Shown here piece by piece: positions 1-8,727 of a DNA stretch of 64,000 nt. The DNA comes from a bacterium. Lineage in GTDB: Bacteria > Cyanobacteriota > Vampirovibrionia > Gastranaerophilales > Gastranaerophilaceae. Within the stretch, counting starts at the first letter, position 1; every line of letters starts with the position of its first letter. A program made the position numbers and the translations under genes. Under the pieces are notes generated by a model. It was not told the origin of the DNA, ran no database searches, and saw nothing but the letters and a program-made list of their open reading frames with translations. The stretch spans positions 1 through 64,000 of the forward strand of contig JAFQNF010000044.1 in assembly GCA_017396025.1 (NCBI GenBank), read 5' to 3'.

Positions 1-1794
1 ATATTGTGGGTCTGTTGCGATACCGCAAACCATTTCACGGTTACCTTTAACCATTTCTTGAATGATTACACCCTCAAGACCTTCAATTAAGCCTTTTTCT
101 GTTAATTTAGCAATTAAATCAGCATATTCGGCTCTTAATTGTTCTTCTGATTGAATGTTAACTCTTACACCGCCAACATCAGTTTTGTGAGATGTTGTTT
201 TAGAAGTCATTTTCATTACTACAGGGTAGCCAATTGAGTTTCCTAATTCAACAACTTCATTAATGTTAGTAGCTAAGCCATATTTACAAGCTCTGATGCC
301 ATAAGCTTGAAGAACATCAATAGACTCTAAAGTTGTTAATTGTTCTCTGCCTTCATCAATTGATTTTTTGATAATAGCAGCAGCTTTAGCTCTGTCAACA
401 TCATAACAAGGTGCTTTACCAACAGGTTTTTCCATCCATTGTCTTTGTTGGTCTAATCTTAAGAATACTTCAGCAGCTTCTTCTGCATACATAAAGAATG
501 GCATATTAACATCCATATTTGAAATGTTATTGAAGAAGTCATTTGTTGTCATAAATACGCCAACGATTGGTTTTGTTGGGTTCTTAGCTTTGATTTCCAT
601 TAATGCTTTTGCAACATCAATGTCTTTTAAGCCTAAGAATGGTAAGTAGATAACCATAATCATATCAACATTTTCATCAGCAATAACTGTTTCTAATGTT
701 TGAGTGTAGTGCTCGATTGGAGCAGACGCAATCATATCGATTGGGTTTTTAACTGAAGCAGCAGCTGGTAAGAAGCTTCTTAATTTAGCTTTTGTTTCAT
801 CTGTAATAGGAGCCATTTGCATACCATTTTCACAAATAGCGTCTGTTGCCATAATACCAGGACCACCAGAGTTTGTAATAATTGCAACTCTGTTGCCTTG
901 TGGAATTGGACAGTTAGAGAATGCTTTTGCTGTTGCAAATAAGTTTTTCAATGAGAATTCTCTAATAACGCCAGATTGTTTTAATAAAGCAGCAGCTGCT
1001 TTATCAGCACCAGCTAAAGAACCTGTGTGAGATGATGCAGCGCTTGCACCAGCAGCACTTCTACCTGATTTTAATGCTAAAATAGGTTTTTTCTTTGTAA
1101 TTCTAGTAGCTAATTTTCTGAAGTTTTCTGGGTTTTGGATTGATTCCATGTAAAGAAGAATTTGTTTTACATCATCATCATTTTCCCAATATTCCATCAT
1201 TGTTTCAGCGTTAACATCAGCTTGGTTACCAATTGAAACGAATTGAGCAAAGCCTAAGTTTAAGTCTTTTAAAATATTTAAAATACCGCCACCAAGTGCA
1301 CCTGATTGAGATACGAAACCGATATCACCAGCAATTGGTAAAGATTCAGCAAATGTTGCGTCCATCATAACGTCTGGGTTTGTATTTAAAACGCCTAAAC
1401 AGTTAGGACCAACACATCTCATACCGTATTCTCTTACTTTTGCAAGTAATTGTTTTTCCATTTCTGCACCTTCAGCACCTGTTTCTTTGAAACCAGCTGT
1501 GATAATACAAAGACCTTTAACGCCTTTTCTATTACATTGATCGATTGTGTCTAATACAAATTTAGAGTTAACAACGATAACTGCTAAATCAACTTCACCA
1601 GGCACTTCTTCAATTGAAGTATATGCTTGGAAACCTTCAATCATACCACCTTTTGGGTTAACAGGATAAATATTACCTGTAAACTTGTAGTCTCTTAATC
1701 TTTGCATGATTTCAGAACCGATGGTTTTTTCTTTTGTTGAAGCACCAATAACTGCAATTGCTTTAGGCTTCATTATTTTGTCAAGAACGTTCAT
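1..1794 (-). CDS. Acetate/acyl-CoA ligase (ADP-forming), alpha-beta fusion, partial
   Basis: Partial gene, cut by the left edge; 598 residues are visible with no stop. It reads MNVLDKIMKPKAIAVIGAS, the CoA-binding Rossmann start of the NDP-forming acyl-CoA synthetase family. A succinyl-CoA-ligase-like part follows with a S-H-T-G-S motif near residue 240, and an ATP-grasp region begins near residue 480 (YPVVMKM, HKTDVGGVRV). Family members convert acetyl-CoA (or a branched acyl-CoA), ADP and Pi to the acid, ATP and CoA, a common last ATP-forming step in anaerobes. The ATG at 1794 has AGGAAAGG a few bases upstream. The radical-SAM gene ends 39 nt downstream of... the start on the same strand, so it is read into this gene. 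Substrate is not determinable from sequence. Confidence 0.88.
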   Translation of the reverse strand, partial: MNVLDKIMKPKAIAVIGASTKEKTIGSEIMQRLRDYKFTGNIYPVNPKGGMIEGFQAYTSIEEVPGEVDLAVIVVNSKFVLDTIDQCNRKGVKGLCIITAGFKETGAEGAEMEKQLLAKVREYGMRCVGPNCLGVLNTNPDVMMDATFAESLPIAGDIGFVSQSGALGGGILNILKDLNLGFAQFVSIGNQADVNAETMMEYWENDDDVKQILLYMESIQNPENFRKLATRITKKKPILALKSGRSAAGASAASSHTGSLAGADKAAAALLKQSGVIREFSLKNLFATAKAFSNCPIPQGNRVAIITNSGGPGIMATDAICENGMQMAPITDETKAKLRSFLPAAASVKNPIDMIASAPIEHYTQTLETVIADENVDMIMVIYLPFLGLKDIDVAKALMEIKAKNPTKPIVGVFMTTNDFFNNISNMDVNMPFFMYAEEAAEVFLRLDQQRQWMEKPVGKAPCYDVDRAKAAAIIKKSIDEGREQLTTLESIDVLQAYGIRACKYGLATNINEVVELGNSIGYPVVMKMTSKTTSHKTDVGGVRVNIQSEEQLRAEYADLIAKLTEKGLIEGLEGVIIQEMVKGNREMVCGIATDPQY

Positions 1795-1833
1795 TTGTGT
1801 TTCCTTTCCTTTTATATGAACAGTAACCTTTAA

Positions 1834-2457
1834 TTAATATCCGTTTTCAATCCAAGGGCGTTCTCTAAAGTTTGCCCCTAATTCTTTTGTAATTTCAATA
1901 CATTTTGGCATATCAACTTTGTAATTTTTGTATCCAGTTACAATAGTTGCAGTAGTATCAAAACCCTCTTTTACAGCTAATGCTATAAATTCTTTTACTC
2001 CTTCGTAAGCGCCTTCTATATGTGGTTGAGATAGTTCATTGTAAACTTCTTCATTTTCACCATTTAAACTTACTGAGAATTTATCTATTAAACCTTTTAA
2101 TTCTGGGAGAACATTTCTTTTATAAACTAAATTTGCATGACCATTGGTGTTAATTCTTAAGACTGTATTAGGATACTTTTCTTTTATATACTTGGCAACT
2201 TGTTTAATGACTTCGAGCTTTAACATAGGTTCTCCGTAACCGCAGAAAATAATTTCCGATGATAGCTTATCGCGCATTGCTTCTAATTGCGCAATAACGT
2301 CTTCAGCTTTGACATTTTCTGTATTTAAAAATAAGTTAGCACCTACAACATCTTCCTTTATTGAGCGGATACAAAACACACAATCATTCGTACAACTATT
2401 TGTCAAATTAATATAAACTTTACCGTCCAATAGATATGCTAAATTATAATCAGTCAT
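1834..2457 (-). CDS. TatD-linked type radical SAM protein
   Basis: About 207 residues. Cysteines 22, 26 and 29 (CTNDCVFC, C-x3-C-x2-C) bind the [4Fe-4S] cluster that cleaves S-adenosylmethionine; FCGYGEPML resembles the GGEP SAM-binding motif. The short size, the N-terminal placing of the cluster and the ending NFRERPW fit the radical SAM family often encoded beside or fused to TatD DNases; no tatD is visible here. Substrate unknown. I chose the ATG at 2457, which has AGGTGA eight bases upstream, over an in-frame GTG at 2469 that would sit inside this ribosome site. It is divergent from the PadR gene and upstream of the acyl-CoA ligase. Confidence 0.75.
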   Translation of the reverse strand: MTDYNLAYLLDGKVYINLTNSCTNDCVFCIRSIKEDVVGANLFLNTENVKAEDVIAQLEAMRDKLSSEIIFCGYGEPMLKLEVIKQVAKYIKEKYPNTVLRINTNGHANLVYKRNVLPELKGLIDKFSVSLNGENEEVYNELSQPHIEGAYEGVKEFIALAVKEGFDTTATIVTGYKNYKVDMPKCIEITKELGANFRERPWIENGY

Positions 2458-2533
2458 TTCAAATTTCACCTATATGTCAATTATGCTACAAACTACGCAT
2501 GATAACAAGCACTTTTTTAAAATATTTTTTGTT

Positions 2534-2568
2534 AAAATTTAGCCCTAAATTTTGTTTTGTGCTATAAC
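2534..2568 (+). promoter_or_regulatory. Palindromic operator and extended -10 promoter of the padR gene
   Basis: A perfect inverted repeat AAAATTTAG-CC-CTAAATTTT lies at 2534-2553. It is followed by an extended -10 element TGC-TATAAC (2560-2568). The -10 ends only six bases before the ATG at 2575, so transcription would start at or next to the start codon. An operator overlapping the -35 position of its own regulator gene is the normal layout for PadR proteins. Operator identity is inference. Confidence 0.5.
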
Positions 2569-2574
2569 TTGAAT

Positions 2575-3084
2575 ATGATTGAAATATTGATTTTATACAT
2601 TATTCATAAGCGTGAGAAAACTATTTATTCTATAAGAAAAGAGATTATAGAAACATTTGGTACTTTTACAAAACCAAGCATAGGTACAATTCACCCAGCG
2701 CTTCAACGATTATTAAAAGATGGTTCTGTTGCGTTGAATGAAAGAATGTCAGAAGGTGGAAAAAAATCCTCTTATTATTCAATTACTAAAAAGGGCTTTG
2801 AGACATTTAGAAAATTATTTTTTGATTCAGCAAGTGACAATCCGTCTTTGTTTTATACCCAACTTCAAGCACGTCTTGGAACTATGGGATTATTGAAACC
2901 AGAAGATAGAAAAGAATTTGTAACTGAATTTTCTAAGAAAATGGAAATATTTCAGTTTGAACTTGAAAATAAGTTAAAAGATGAATTTATTGAGCTTGAT
3001 TATTACCAAGAACAACTTTTAAATAGAACTTTAAAAGAACTGAAGTCATTAAAGGAATATTTAAAAGGATTAAAGGTTGATTAA
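2575..3084 (+). CDS. PadR family transcriptional regulator
   Basis: 169 residues. The N-terminal winged helix (residues 1-80: MIEILILYIIHKREKTIYSI, then the wing GGKKSSYYSITKKGFE) is typical of PadR repressors. The C-terminal half is helical and fits the Vir_act_alpha_C dimerisation part. PadR proteins usually repress their own gene and a neighbouring transporter or enzyme gene. The start is ATG 2575; an upstream in-frame TTG at 2557 precedes the -10 hexamer and is unlikely. No Shine-Dalgarno is seen, which suits a leaderless mRNA. It ends 2 nt before the DUF512 gene, so the two are co-transcribed. Ligand unknown. Confidence 0.85.
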   Translation: MIEILILYIIHKREKTIYSIRKEIIETFGTFTKPSIGTIHPALQRLLKDGSVALNERMSEGGKKSSYYSITKKGFETFRKLFFDSASDNPSLFYTQLQARLGTMGLLKPEDRKEFVTEFSKKMEIFQFELENKLKDEFIELDYYQEQLLNRTLKELKSLKEYLKGLKVD

Positions 3085-3086
3085 TT

Positions 3087-4370
3087 ATGCCTGCGATTAT
3101 TACAGCAATTGAACAAAACTCAATCGCAGAAGAACTTGAAATAGAAGTTGGAAGCGAACTTCTTAGTATTAATGGCGAAAAGCTAAAAGACTATATTGAG
3201 TATCAATATGCTGTTATGGCAGAAGAACTTGTTTTTGAAATCAAAACACCTAATGGAGAAATTGAAGAATACGAAATAGAAAAAGACTTTGAAGAAGAAC
3301 TTGGTTTTGTTTTTGAATCTGCTATTTTTGATAGAATAAAACCTTGTGCAAATAACTGTATTTTTTGCTTCGTTGACCAACAACCAGAAGGATTAAGAGA
3401 TTCTTTATATATTAAAGATGATGATTATAGACTCTCTTATCTTCAAGGAACTTATGTGACGCTAACAAACCTTACAAAAAAAGATAAAGAAAGAATTGCT
3501 AGCCAACATTTGGGACCATTATTTATTTCAGTGCATACAACTAACCCTGAATTGCGCGCAAAAATGCTAAACAATAAAAATGCGGCAAATTTAATGAAAG
3601 AACTTGATTTTCTTGAAGAAAACGATATTCCAATAAATACTCAAGTTGTTTTATGCCCAGATTATAACGATGGGGCAGAATTGGAACGAACTCTTAATGA
3701 CTTATGGAAATACAAATCAATACTCAATTCAATAGCAATTGTGCCTGTTGGAATAACAAAATTTAGACAAGAAAAAATAAAACAAGTTGATAAAGAAAAA
3801 GCAATTGAAACAATTGAGATTGTTGAAAAATTCAATAAAAAAATCAAAAAGAATATTGCTAGTGTTTCTGATGAATTTTTCTTGATGGCAGAGAAAGAAT
3901 TACCCGAGAAAAAATATTATAACGGATATAGCCAACTTGAAGATGGTGTTGGTTCATTAAGATGTTTAATTGATGATTTTAAAAAACGAATAAAAAAAGT
4001 TCCTAAAACAGTTAAATCTCAAAAAGAATTTACAGTTGCTTGTTCTGTTAGCGCCAAGGATGCTTTTATAATGTTTGCTGACCAGTTAAATAAAATTGAT
4101 GGAATTAACTTGCAGGTTCATCCTATTAAAAGTGATTTTTGGGGAGAAGATGTTAATGTTGCTGGGCTTATTACTGCACAAGATTTAATTAATCAATTAA
4201 AAGGTATTTGTCATAAAAATGTAATTATTCCTTCTATTGTTCTGAGACCATATACAACTGAATTTTTAGATGGATTGACTGTTGAAGATGTCGAAAAAGA
4301 AATTGACGCCAAAATTCATATTACACAAGATATTTATAGTGTGAAAGAATTGTTTGAATTGTTGTTTTGA
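3087..4370 (+). CDS. DUF512 radical SAM / PDZ protein, cyanobacterial type
   Basis: 427 residues: an N-terminal PDZ-like segment (1-60, SIAEELEIEVGSELLSING), a radical-SAM-like Fe-S part with cysteines 87, 91 and 94 (CANNCIFCFVDQ), and a C-terminal DUF512 domain (about 225-427). The family is described as a putative FeS oxidoreductase typical of cyanobacteria and also found in clostridia; the reaction is unknown. The sequence IKPCxNxCxFCFVDQ is a strong family signature. Co-transcribed with padR. The placement supports a cyanobacterial-lineage host, but function is not established. Confidence 0.85.
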   Translation: MPAIITAIEQNSIAEELEIEVGSELLSINGEKLKDYIEYQYAVMAEELVFEIKTPNGEIEEYEIEKDFEEELGFVFESAIFDRIKPCANNCIFCFVDQQPEGLRDSLYIKDDDYRLSYLQGTYVTLTNLTKKDKERIASQHLGPLFISVHTTNPELRAKMLNNKNAANLMKELDFLEENDIPINTQVVLCPDYNDGAELERTLNDLWKYKSILNSIAIVPVGITKFRQEKIKQVDKEKAIETIEIVEKFNKKIKKNIASVSDEFFLMAEKELPEKKYYNGYSQLEDGVGSLRCLIDDFKKRIKKVPKTVKSQKEFTVACSVSAKDAFIMFADQLNKIDGINLQVHPIKSDFWGEDVNVAGLITAQDLINQLKGICHKNVIIPSIVLRPYTTEFLDGLTVEDVEKEIDAKIHITQDIYSVKELFELLF

Positions 4371-4395
4371 AACAAATAAATAATGTTATTTATAT

Positions 4396-4490
4396 GTCGC
4401 TGCGAGCAAATATTATTTGCGTGGCAGTCTTTTGCAATGACTTCGAATCACGAGATTGCTTCGTCACCTAGTTCCTCGCAAAGACGAAAA
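4396..4490. repeat. Degenerate palindromic repeat, copy R1
   Basis: Contains GTCGCTGCGAGC, CGTGGCAGTC, GAGATTGCTTCGTCAC and CCTCGCAAAGACG. These are degenerate forms of GTCATTGCGAGC...CGTGGCAATCTAG and its reverse complement, seen again at 7819-7892 and 8728-8758. It lies between the 3' ends of the DUF512 and helicase genes. Its GC content is higher than that of the surroundings. It probably represents two adjacent units of a small dispersed palindromic element. Confidence 0.6.
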
Positions 4491-4564
4491 CCTCTTGTTC
4501 TGAAAAGTTGGACAGAAAAAATTATTTTATACAAGACAACTATCAATAACATTATTTATGAATT

Positions 4565-4590
4565 AAAAGCCTCGATTATTCGAGGCTTTT
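4565..4590. terminator. Bidirectional intrinsic terminator
   Basis: AAAAGCCTCGA-ttat-TCGAGGCTTTT forms an 11-bp perfect stem with T-runs on both strands. It sits between convergent genes (DUF512 on plus, helicase on minus) and can end both. Confidence 0.85.
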
Positions 4591-4593
4591 TAA

Positions 4594-7500
4594 TTACATA
4601 TCTATAAAAATATTTTTAATTCTTTCAACGCAACCTTGTGGACTAGTGTACCATTCGCGGTAAGAAATTCTTTCTACTATTGCGCCTGCACGTTCCATTA
4701 ATGTTTGTTTTTTAATTTGTGTTTTATTCATTCTTGCATTATCTTCAACACCGTCGCATTCAACAACGATTGTTCTACCTGTTGGGTCTTGAACAGTTAG
4801 GTCTGCGCTAAAGCCTGCAAGTGTTTGCCCTGCAACTACATTAAAGCCTTCATCTCTTAAGAAGCTTGCAACTTCTCTTTCAAATGCGTTTTTATAAACA
4901 TTTTCATCAAGTTTTAGTTCTTCTTTTAGATTGTTTCTTGCAACATAAGCTTGAACGAACTCAATATAATCTCTTAATAGACCAGCTGGTAATGATTTAG
5001 GATCTTTTGATAAGAAGATAATTTGTTTTTTTCTTGCACGAGTAATTGCAACGTTAAACAAGTTTGGTATTTGTAAGAATGTCAAACTTTGGTTAAAGCT
5101 GTTGTTTGCAACTGCCCAAGATAGCATTATGATATCTCTTTCATCACCTTGGAATGTATGCGCTGTACCAACTTCAATCTTATGTCTTCTTACAGTTGCG
5201 TCAGAAAATACTTGAGCAATGGCTTTCTTGATTAATTCCACTTGCCCTCTGAATGGTGAAATAATACCAACAGATACAGGCTCATGGTCTTCCTTATTGT
5301 TTCTTTCATCATCTTGAATAATTTCTTGAAGTCTTTGCATAATTGCCTCAACCTCTGGCATGTTACGGGTTATATCCATATCAACTTTGCCCTCTGGTAC
5401 TTCAACAAATTCTAATACATTAGAATCGTTGCATTGAGACATTATTCTAATTCTATCGCCATAAAATTCTTTGTTGCTGAAATCAATAATTGGCGCAAAA
5501 CTTCTAAAGTGTTCATCAAGCAATACCGGTTTTGTTGAATAATAGTTTGCTAAATCAAACATAGAGTTCGTTCTGAAACGCCACATTAATTGATATTTAT
5601 CAGGAATTTCATATTGGCTTAAGAATGATTGTTCTTTTGATTTTTCTAAGAAAGATAAGTGTGGTAATTGTTTGTCGTCACCAACAATAACTGCTTTTTT
5701 ACATCTGAATAAAATTGGCAGACAGCTTGCAATATCACATTGTGAAGCTTCATCAATAATTGCTACATCAAATAACCCTGGTTTTAATGGCAGAGAATTT
5801 GAAATTGCATAAGTTGTAACACACCAGCAAGGGAATGCTTCTAAAAGTGGTTTGAAGTCTTCATCTTCAAGTAATCTGTTTTGAAGATTTTTCTTTCTTG
5901 TTGTAAGTGCTTTTGTATGAACGATTAAACGTTGACGTTTAATTTGGTCACGTAATAAGCCCTTTAATGAGTTTCTTCTTTTGCCTCTTAGAATTTCAAT
6001 AGCCAAAGTTTTTTGTTTTTTCTTTAGCATTTTGATTTCTTCTAAAATTGCGTGAATATTACCAATTTTGAAAATTTGAGTTTCAATATATCTTGCCTGC
6101 GTTGATAATCTAGCAATTCCAAGTTCTAACTTTAAGCGTTCAATATTTTCAAAATCTGGTTTAAAGTCTTTATTTTGAATGATTTTCTTTAATTGATGAT
6201 TAGCAAATTTTGTTGTCATATCAGCAAAGAAGCCTTGTTTTTCAGCATTCTTTTCTAGGTTTTTAATTGCGCCATCAATATCATCAACTTCTTGCATTGT
6301 TAATTTGCCTGTTAAGAATTGAAGCGAACCAATTTGCTTTTCTTTCTCATCACGTTCTTTAATTATTTTTTGCCATTGTTCTTCAAGTTTGATGATTTCT
6401 TCGCACTTGTTTTCTCTTTCACGGATTGAAAGTACAAGTTTTTGCATATCTTCAACATCAACTAAGATAGAACCCTCAAAGTCTGTATCAAGGTCAACTT
6501 TATTAGAAATTAAGTCTTGCAAGTCAAAAGATAATTGCTTTTGATAGTTTGGACGACCAGCTCTTAATGCTAGATATGGTGCGCCAAAATCGTTTAAACG
6601 ATTTGCAACTACGTCTGTTGCTTTATCCATTCTTGAAGCTACAAGGACTGTTTTGCCGTTAGAAACTAAGTGACAAATTAAGTTTACAATTGTTTGAGAT
6701 TTACCTGTTCCAGGCGGCCCGTAAACAGATAGGATTGTGTTATCTTCTAAATTTTTGATTACATCTTCTTGTGAATCACTTAATGACAAAGGCGTTACTG
6801 CAACAAAGTCTTTCAAGTTGCTATCTTTAATAGGTTTTGATGCCATTTTTCCTTTGCCTTGCATATATTCTTCGTTAACTACGTTTAAAGCAGTTTCTCT
6901 GATAATTCCAGATGGACGTTCTGCAATTTGAGTTAACTCGTATAAAACACCTGCGGTTACAAGTGGTCTTTTTGTAAGGATGATTGCACTTTTATTTGAA
7001 ATAACAACCTTGTCAGCTTTTAATTTTGCTTTTGGTTTTTCAGTTTCTGAAGCTGCAGCTGCTTCTTCAATTGCTTCATCTAGGTTTTCGTAATTTATTT
7101 GTTTTTCTTCACCATAAAATGCTTCTGCTATATCTTTTATGTTGTTTTCTAATGATTCATCATTTTCTTTTAATTCAAATTCTAAATCTGGAATTAATGA
7201 TTTTAGGGTTGTTAAAAAAATATTTAGTTCTTCTTCTTTTAATGGAAGTTTTGGCACAACTTCAAGAAGACCATCTAACATATTATCGATTTCATCTTCT
7301 TCACCAGAAACATTCATTAAGCTTGTAAGAGCTGCTGTATTTAAAGATAAGCCCTCTTCTTGAATAGAACATTCAATGTTCATACCAACACGCTCTAGTT
7401 TACAGCTAGAGTATAAAATTGGAGTTAAAAATTCATTTTTACGTTTTGTTTTAGCGTTTTTACCAACTAAGAATAAATAACCATAGATTAAGTATTTATC

Positions 7501-7800
7501 TTTTTGGCTGTTTTCGCTTAATAGCATTAATTCTGTTAAATAAGGGTCTGAACCATCAAGTTTTAATGGTTGAGGGTATGCTGTAAATAATTTTTCGCTA
7601 TCTAAAACAGCTGCATTTTCACTATTTTTATCTGTTTGTGGTTCTAAGAATATCCATTTGTTTTCTTTATCTTGCTTTAAGTTTCTAAAAGTTGAGCTTT
7701 GCACTTCTTCTCTAACGCAATCGTGCAAATATAAGCTTAAGCGTTTAATGAAACTGTTATGAAATGCTGAGTTTAAAATTTTTGTAGCTTCTTGAAGCAT
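4594..7800 (-). CDS. SF1 (Upf1-like) helicase with C-terminal Vsr/MTES_1575-like nuclease
   Basis: 1068 residues. Residues 1-340 are an unassigned N-terminal part with a charged linker. The helicase core follows: Walker A YGPPGTGKSQ (about 361-368), a long helical insert (about 440-640), Walker B DEASQ (about 683), GDDKQLP (about 708), WRFRTN (about 741), PFRGQV (about 849), TFQGDERD (about 882) and NVAITRARKK (about 916). The last ~100 residues fit a PD-(D/E)xK Vsr-like nuclease: FEREV, SADLTV, VVECDG and the late SYREWY. DNA translocation plus cleavage is the expected activity. The ATG at 7800 has AGGGGA six bases upstream; an in-frame GTG at 7824 lies inside a repeat and is rejected. The family is common in defence islands, but stand-alone housekeeping roles cannot be excluded. 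Confidence 0.85.
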   Translation of the reverse strand: MLQEATKILNSAFHNSFIKRLSLYLHDCVREEVQSSTFRNLKQDKENKWIFLEPQTDKNSENAAVLDSEKLFTAYPQPLKLDGSDPYLTELMLLSENSQKDKYLIYGYLFLVGKNAKTKRKNEFLTPILYSSCKLERVGMNIECSIQEEGLSLNTAALTSLMNVSGEEDEIDNMLDGLLEVVPKLPLKEEELNIFLTTLKSLIPDLEFELKENDESLENNIKDIAEAFYGEEKQINYENLDEAIEEAAAASETEKPKAKLKADKVVISNKSAIILTKRPLVTAGVLYELTQIAERPSGIIRETALNVVNEEYMQGKGKMASKPIKDSNLKDFVAVTPLSLSDSQEDVIKNLEDNTILSVYGPPGTGKSQTIVNLICHLVSNGKTVLVASRMDKATDVVANRLNDFGAPYLALRAGRPNYQKQLSFDLQDLISNKVDLDTDFEGSILVDVEDMQKLVLSIRERENKCEEIIKLEEQWQKIIKERDEKEKQIGSLQFLTGKLTMQEVDDIDGAIKNLEKNAEKQGFFADMTTKFANHQLKKIIQNKDFKPDFENIERLKLELGIARLSTQARYIETQIFKIGNIHAILEEIKMLKKKQKTLAIEILRGKRRNSLKGLLRDQIKRQRLIVHTKALTTRKKNLQNRLLEDEDFKPLLEAFPCWCVTTYAISNSLPLKPGLFDVAIIDEASQCDIASCLPILFRCKKAVIVGDDKQLPHLSFLEKSKEQSFLSQYEIPDKYQLMWRFRTNSMFDLANYYSTKPVLLDEHFRSFAPIIDFSNKEFYGDRIRIMSQCNDSNVLEFVEVPEGKVDMDITRNMPEVEAIMQRLQEIIQDDERNNKEDHEPVSVGIISPFRGQVELIKKAIAQVFSDATVRRHKIEVGTAHTFQGDERDIIMLSWAVANNSFNQSLTFLQIPNLFNVAITRARKKQIIFLSKDPKSLPAGLLRDYIEFVQAYVARNNLKEELKLDENVYKNAFEREVASFLRDEGFNVVAGQTLAGFSADLTVQDPTGRTIVVECDGVEDNARMNKTQIKKQTLMERAGAIVERISYREWYTSPQGCVERIKNIFIDM

Positions 7801-7818
7801 AATTTCCCCTAATTTTGT

Positions 7819-7892
7819 TGTCACTGCGAGAGTCTTGACTCGTGGCAGTCTAGAGAATATTTGTTCTAGATTGCTTCACATCGCTCGCAACT
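7819..7892. repeat. Degenerate palindromic repeat, copy R2
   Basis: The left arm (GTCACTGCGAGAG, CGTGGCAGTCTAGA) and right arm (TCTAGATTGCTTCAC, GCTCGCAAC) form an imperfect palindrome of about 70 bp. It lies directly upstream of the helicase start, so it may be in that gene's leader. It is the most complete copy of the repeat in the window. Confidence 0.65.
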
Positions 7893-8003
7893 GTTCATAT
7901 TGATAAAAAATTATAGCATTTTTTGCGCCCTTATTCAAAGCTTTTGGGCAATATTCATCTATATTGATGAGGTTTTGTAATTATAAGTGTTTAAATCTGT
8001 GTT

Positions 8004-8032
8004 GACGTCATACTGAGCATTAGCGAAGTATC
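8004..8032. repeat. Short repeat remnant R3
   Basis: GACGTCATACTGAGCATTAG followed by CGAAGTATC resembles one half of a GTCATtCTGAGC-type palindromic element. It lies in the 264-nt gap between the helicase and the XRE gene. No other signal was found in that gap. Relation to copies R1, R2 and R4 is weaker than theirs to one another. Confidence 0.35.
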
Positions 8033-8064
8033 GCACAAACTATCATTTTAGTTCTGCTTTTAAT

Positions 8065-8283
8065 TTATATCTCAACTTTAGAAACATCAATAAATGTTTG
8101 AAAGTCCATATTAAATGCTAATGCTAGTTTTTCTAAAGTTTCTACGGTTGGACTTACTTTGCCTGTTTCGATTTTTTGGATAGAGTTTCTGCTTAAACCA
8201 GATTTCTCGGCTAATTGTTCTTGAGTTAAGCCTGCTTTTATTCGTTCTAATTTTAATTTTTTGGAAATTTTTTCATTAATCAT
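8065..8283 (-). CDS. XRE family (HTH_3) transcriptional regulator
   Basis: 72 residues, essentially one Cro/C1-type helix-turn-helix: LKLERIKAGLTQEQLAEKSG, SRNSIQKIETGKVSPTVETL. It is expected to bind the palindromic sites at 8301-8372 and repress both itself and the divergent small gene. The ATG at 8283 is preferred; an upstream in-frame ATG at 8325 would place the start upstream of the likely -10 box. Such compact regulators occur in restriction-modification control, toxin-antitoxin and prophage loci, but nothing else here identifies which. Confidence 0.85.
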   Translation of the reverse strand: MINEKISKKLKLERIKAGLTQEQLAEKSGLSRNSIQKIETGKVSPTVETLEKLALAFNMDFQTFIDVSKVEI

Positions 8284-8300
8284 ATAAAAATATACTTTCT

Positions 8301-8372
8301 GCACATTATAATATGCTATTGACACATTGCAATCAACAAACTATAATGTGCATGGTGCACATTAAAATATGC
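8301..8372. promoter_or_regulatory. Operator array for the XRE regulator
   Basis: The 16-mer GCACATTATAATATGC (8301-8316) recurs as GCACATTAAAATATGC (8357-8372), with an inverted partial copy CTATAATGTGC (8341-8351). Copies two and three form the palindrome TATAATGTGCA-tgg-TGCACATTA. The sites overlap the -10 boxes of both divergent promoters: TATAAT for the plus strand and, on the minus strand, TATAAT at 8305-8310 with TTGCAA 16 bp upstream. This is the arrangement of an autoregulated repressor. Confidence 0.75.
8319..8347 (+). promoter_or_regulatory. Consensus sigma-70-type promoter
   Basis: TTGACA (8319-8324), a 17-nt spacer and TATAAT (8342-8347) match both consensus hexamers exactly. 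It drives the small gene at 8384. Transcription should start near 8354, inside the palindromic operator, so a bound repressor would block it. It is the strongest-looking promoter in the window. Confidence 0.85.
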
Positions 8373-8383
8373 AAAGGGTAAAT

Positions 8384-8713
8384 ATGAATTACGAAAAAGA
8401 AAAAGAGGATTTTGAAAGACTATTAAAAATTAAAAATGATGATTACTACAATAAATATTTTAAAGATAAGAAAAACATAGATAAAACAATGAAATTAATT
8501 CTCAAGGATTTATTTCTAGAAGTAGGACAACTTTTTGTACGAATAAATATTGTATGTGATTGCCTTGAAAAATATAAAGAAAATAGAAAAAATAATAACG
8601 ATAAAAATAAAATTGGTGTTTATATCTCAAAAATGAATAAATTATATGCTGTTTTTTGTTTAGCAATTGATATTTTTGAAGAAATCAAAATAGAAATATT
8701 TGATTTAGAATAG
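8384..8713 (+). CDS. Small charged helical protein, unknown function
   Basis: 109 residues, rich in Lys, Glu, Asn and Ile (NYEKEKEDFERLLKIKNDD at the start). The middle (DLFLEVGQLFVRINIVCDCL) and end (AVFCLAIDIFEEIKIEIFDL) look amphipathic-helical; there is no signal peptide or recognisable motif. The ATG at 8384 is preceded by AAAGGG, so it is preferred to an in-frame ATG at 8369 that lies within the operator. It sits behind a consensus promoter controlled by the divergent XRE protein, so it is normally repressed and strongly induced on release. Function unknown. Confidence 0.7.
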   Translation: MNYEKEKEDFERLLKIKNDDYYNKYFKDKKNIDKTMKLILKDLFLEVGQLFVRINIVCDCLEKYKENRKNNNDKNKIGVYISKMNKLYAVFCLAIDIFEEIKIEIFDLE

Positions 8714-8727
8714 ATTAAGGTTCTTCT

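Noticed and set aside
4383-4607. Possible 74-residue ORF downstream of the DUF512 gene
   Set aside because: It runs through palindromic repeat R1 and the terminator; no ribosome site and low-complexity translation.
7026-7363. Leu-rich plus-strand ORFs inside the helicase gene
   Set aside because: Antisense shadows of the helicase's charged N-terminal region.
7801-7824. GTG start for the helicase at 7824
   Set aside because: It lies in repeat R2, while ATG 7800 has AGGGGA at the right distance.
8065-8713. Calling the XRE gene and its neighbour a toxin-antitoxin pair
   Set aside because: The genes are divergent and the small protein has no toxin motif; the regulatory layout alone is not enough.
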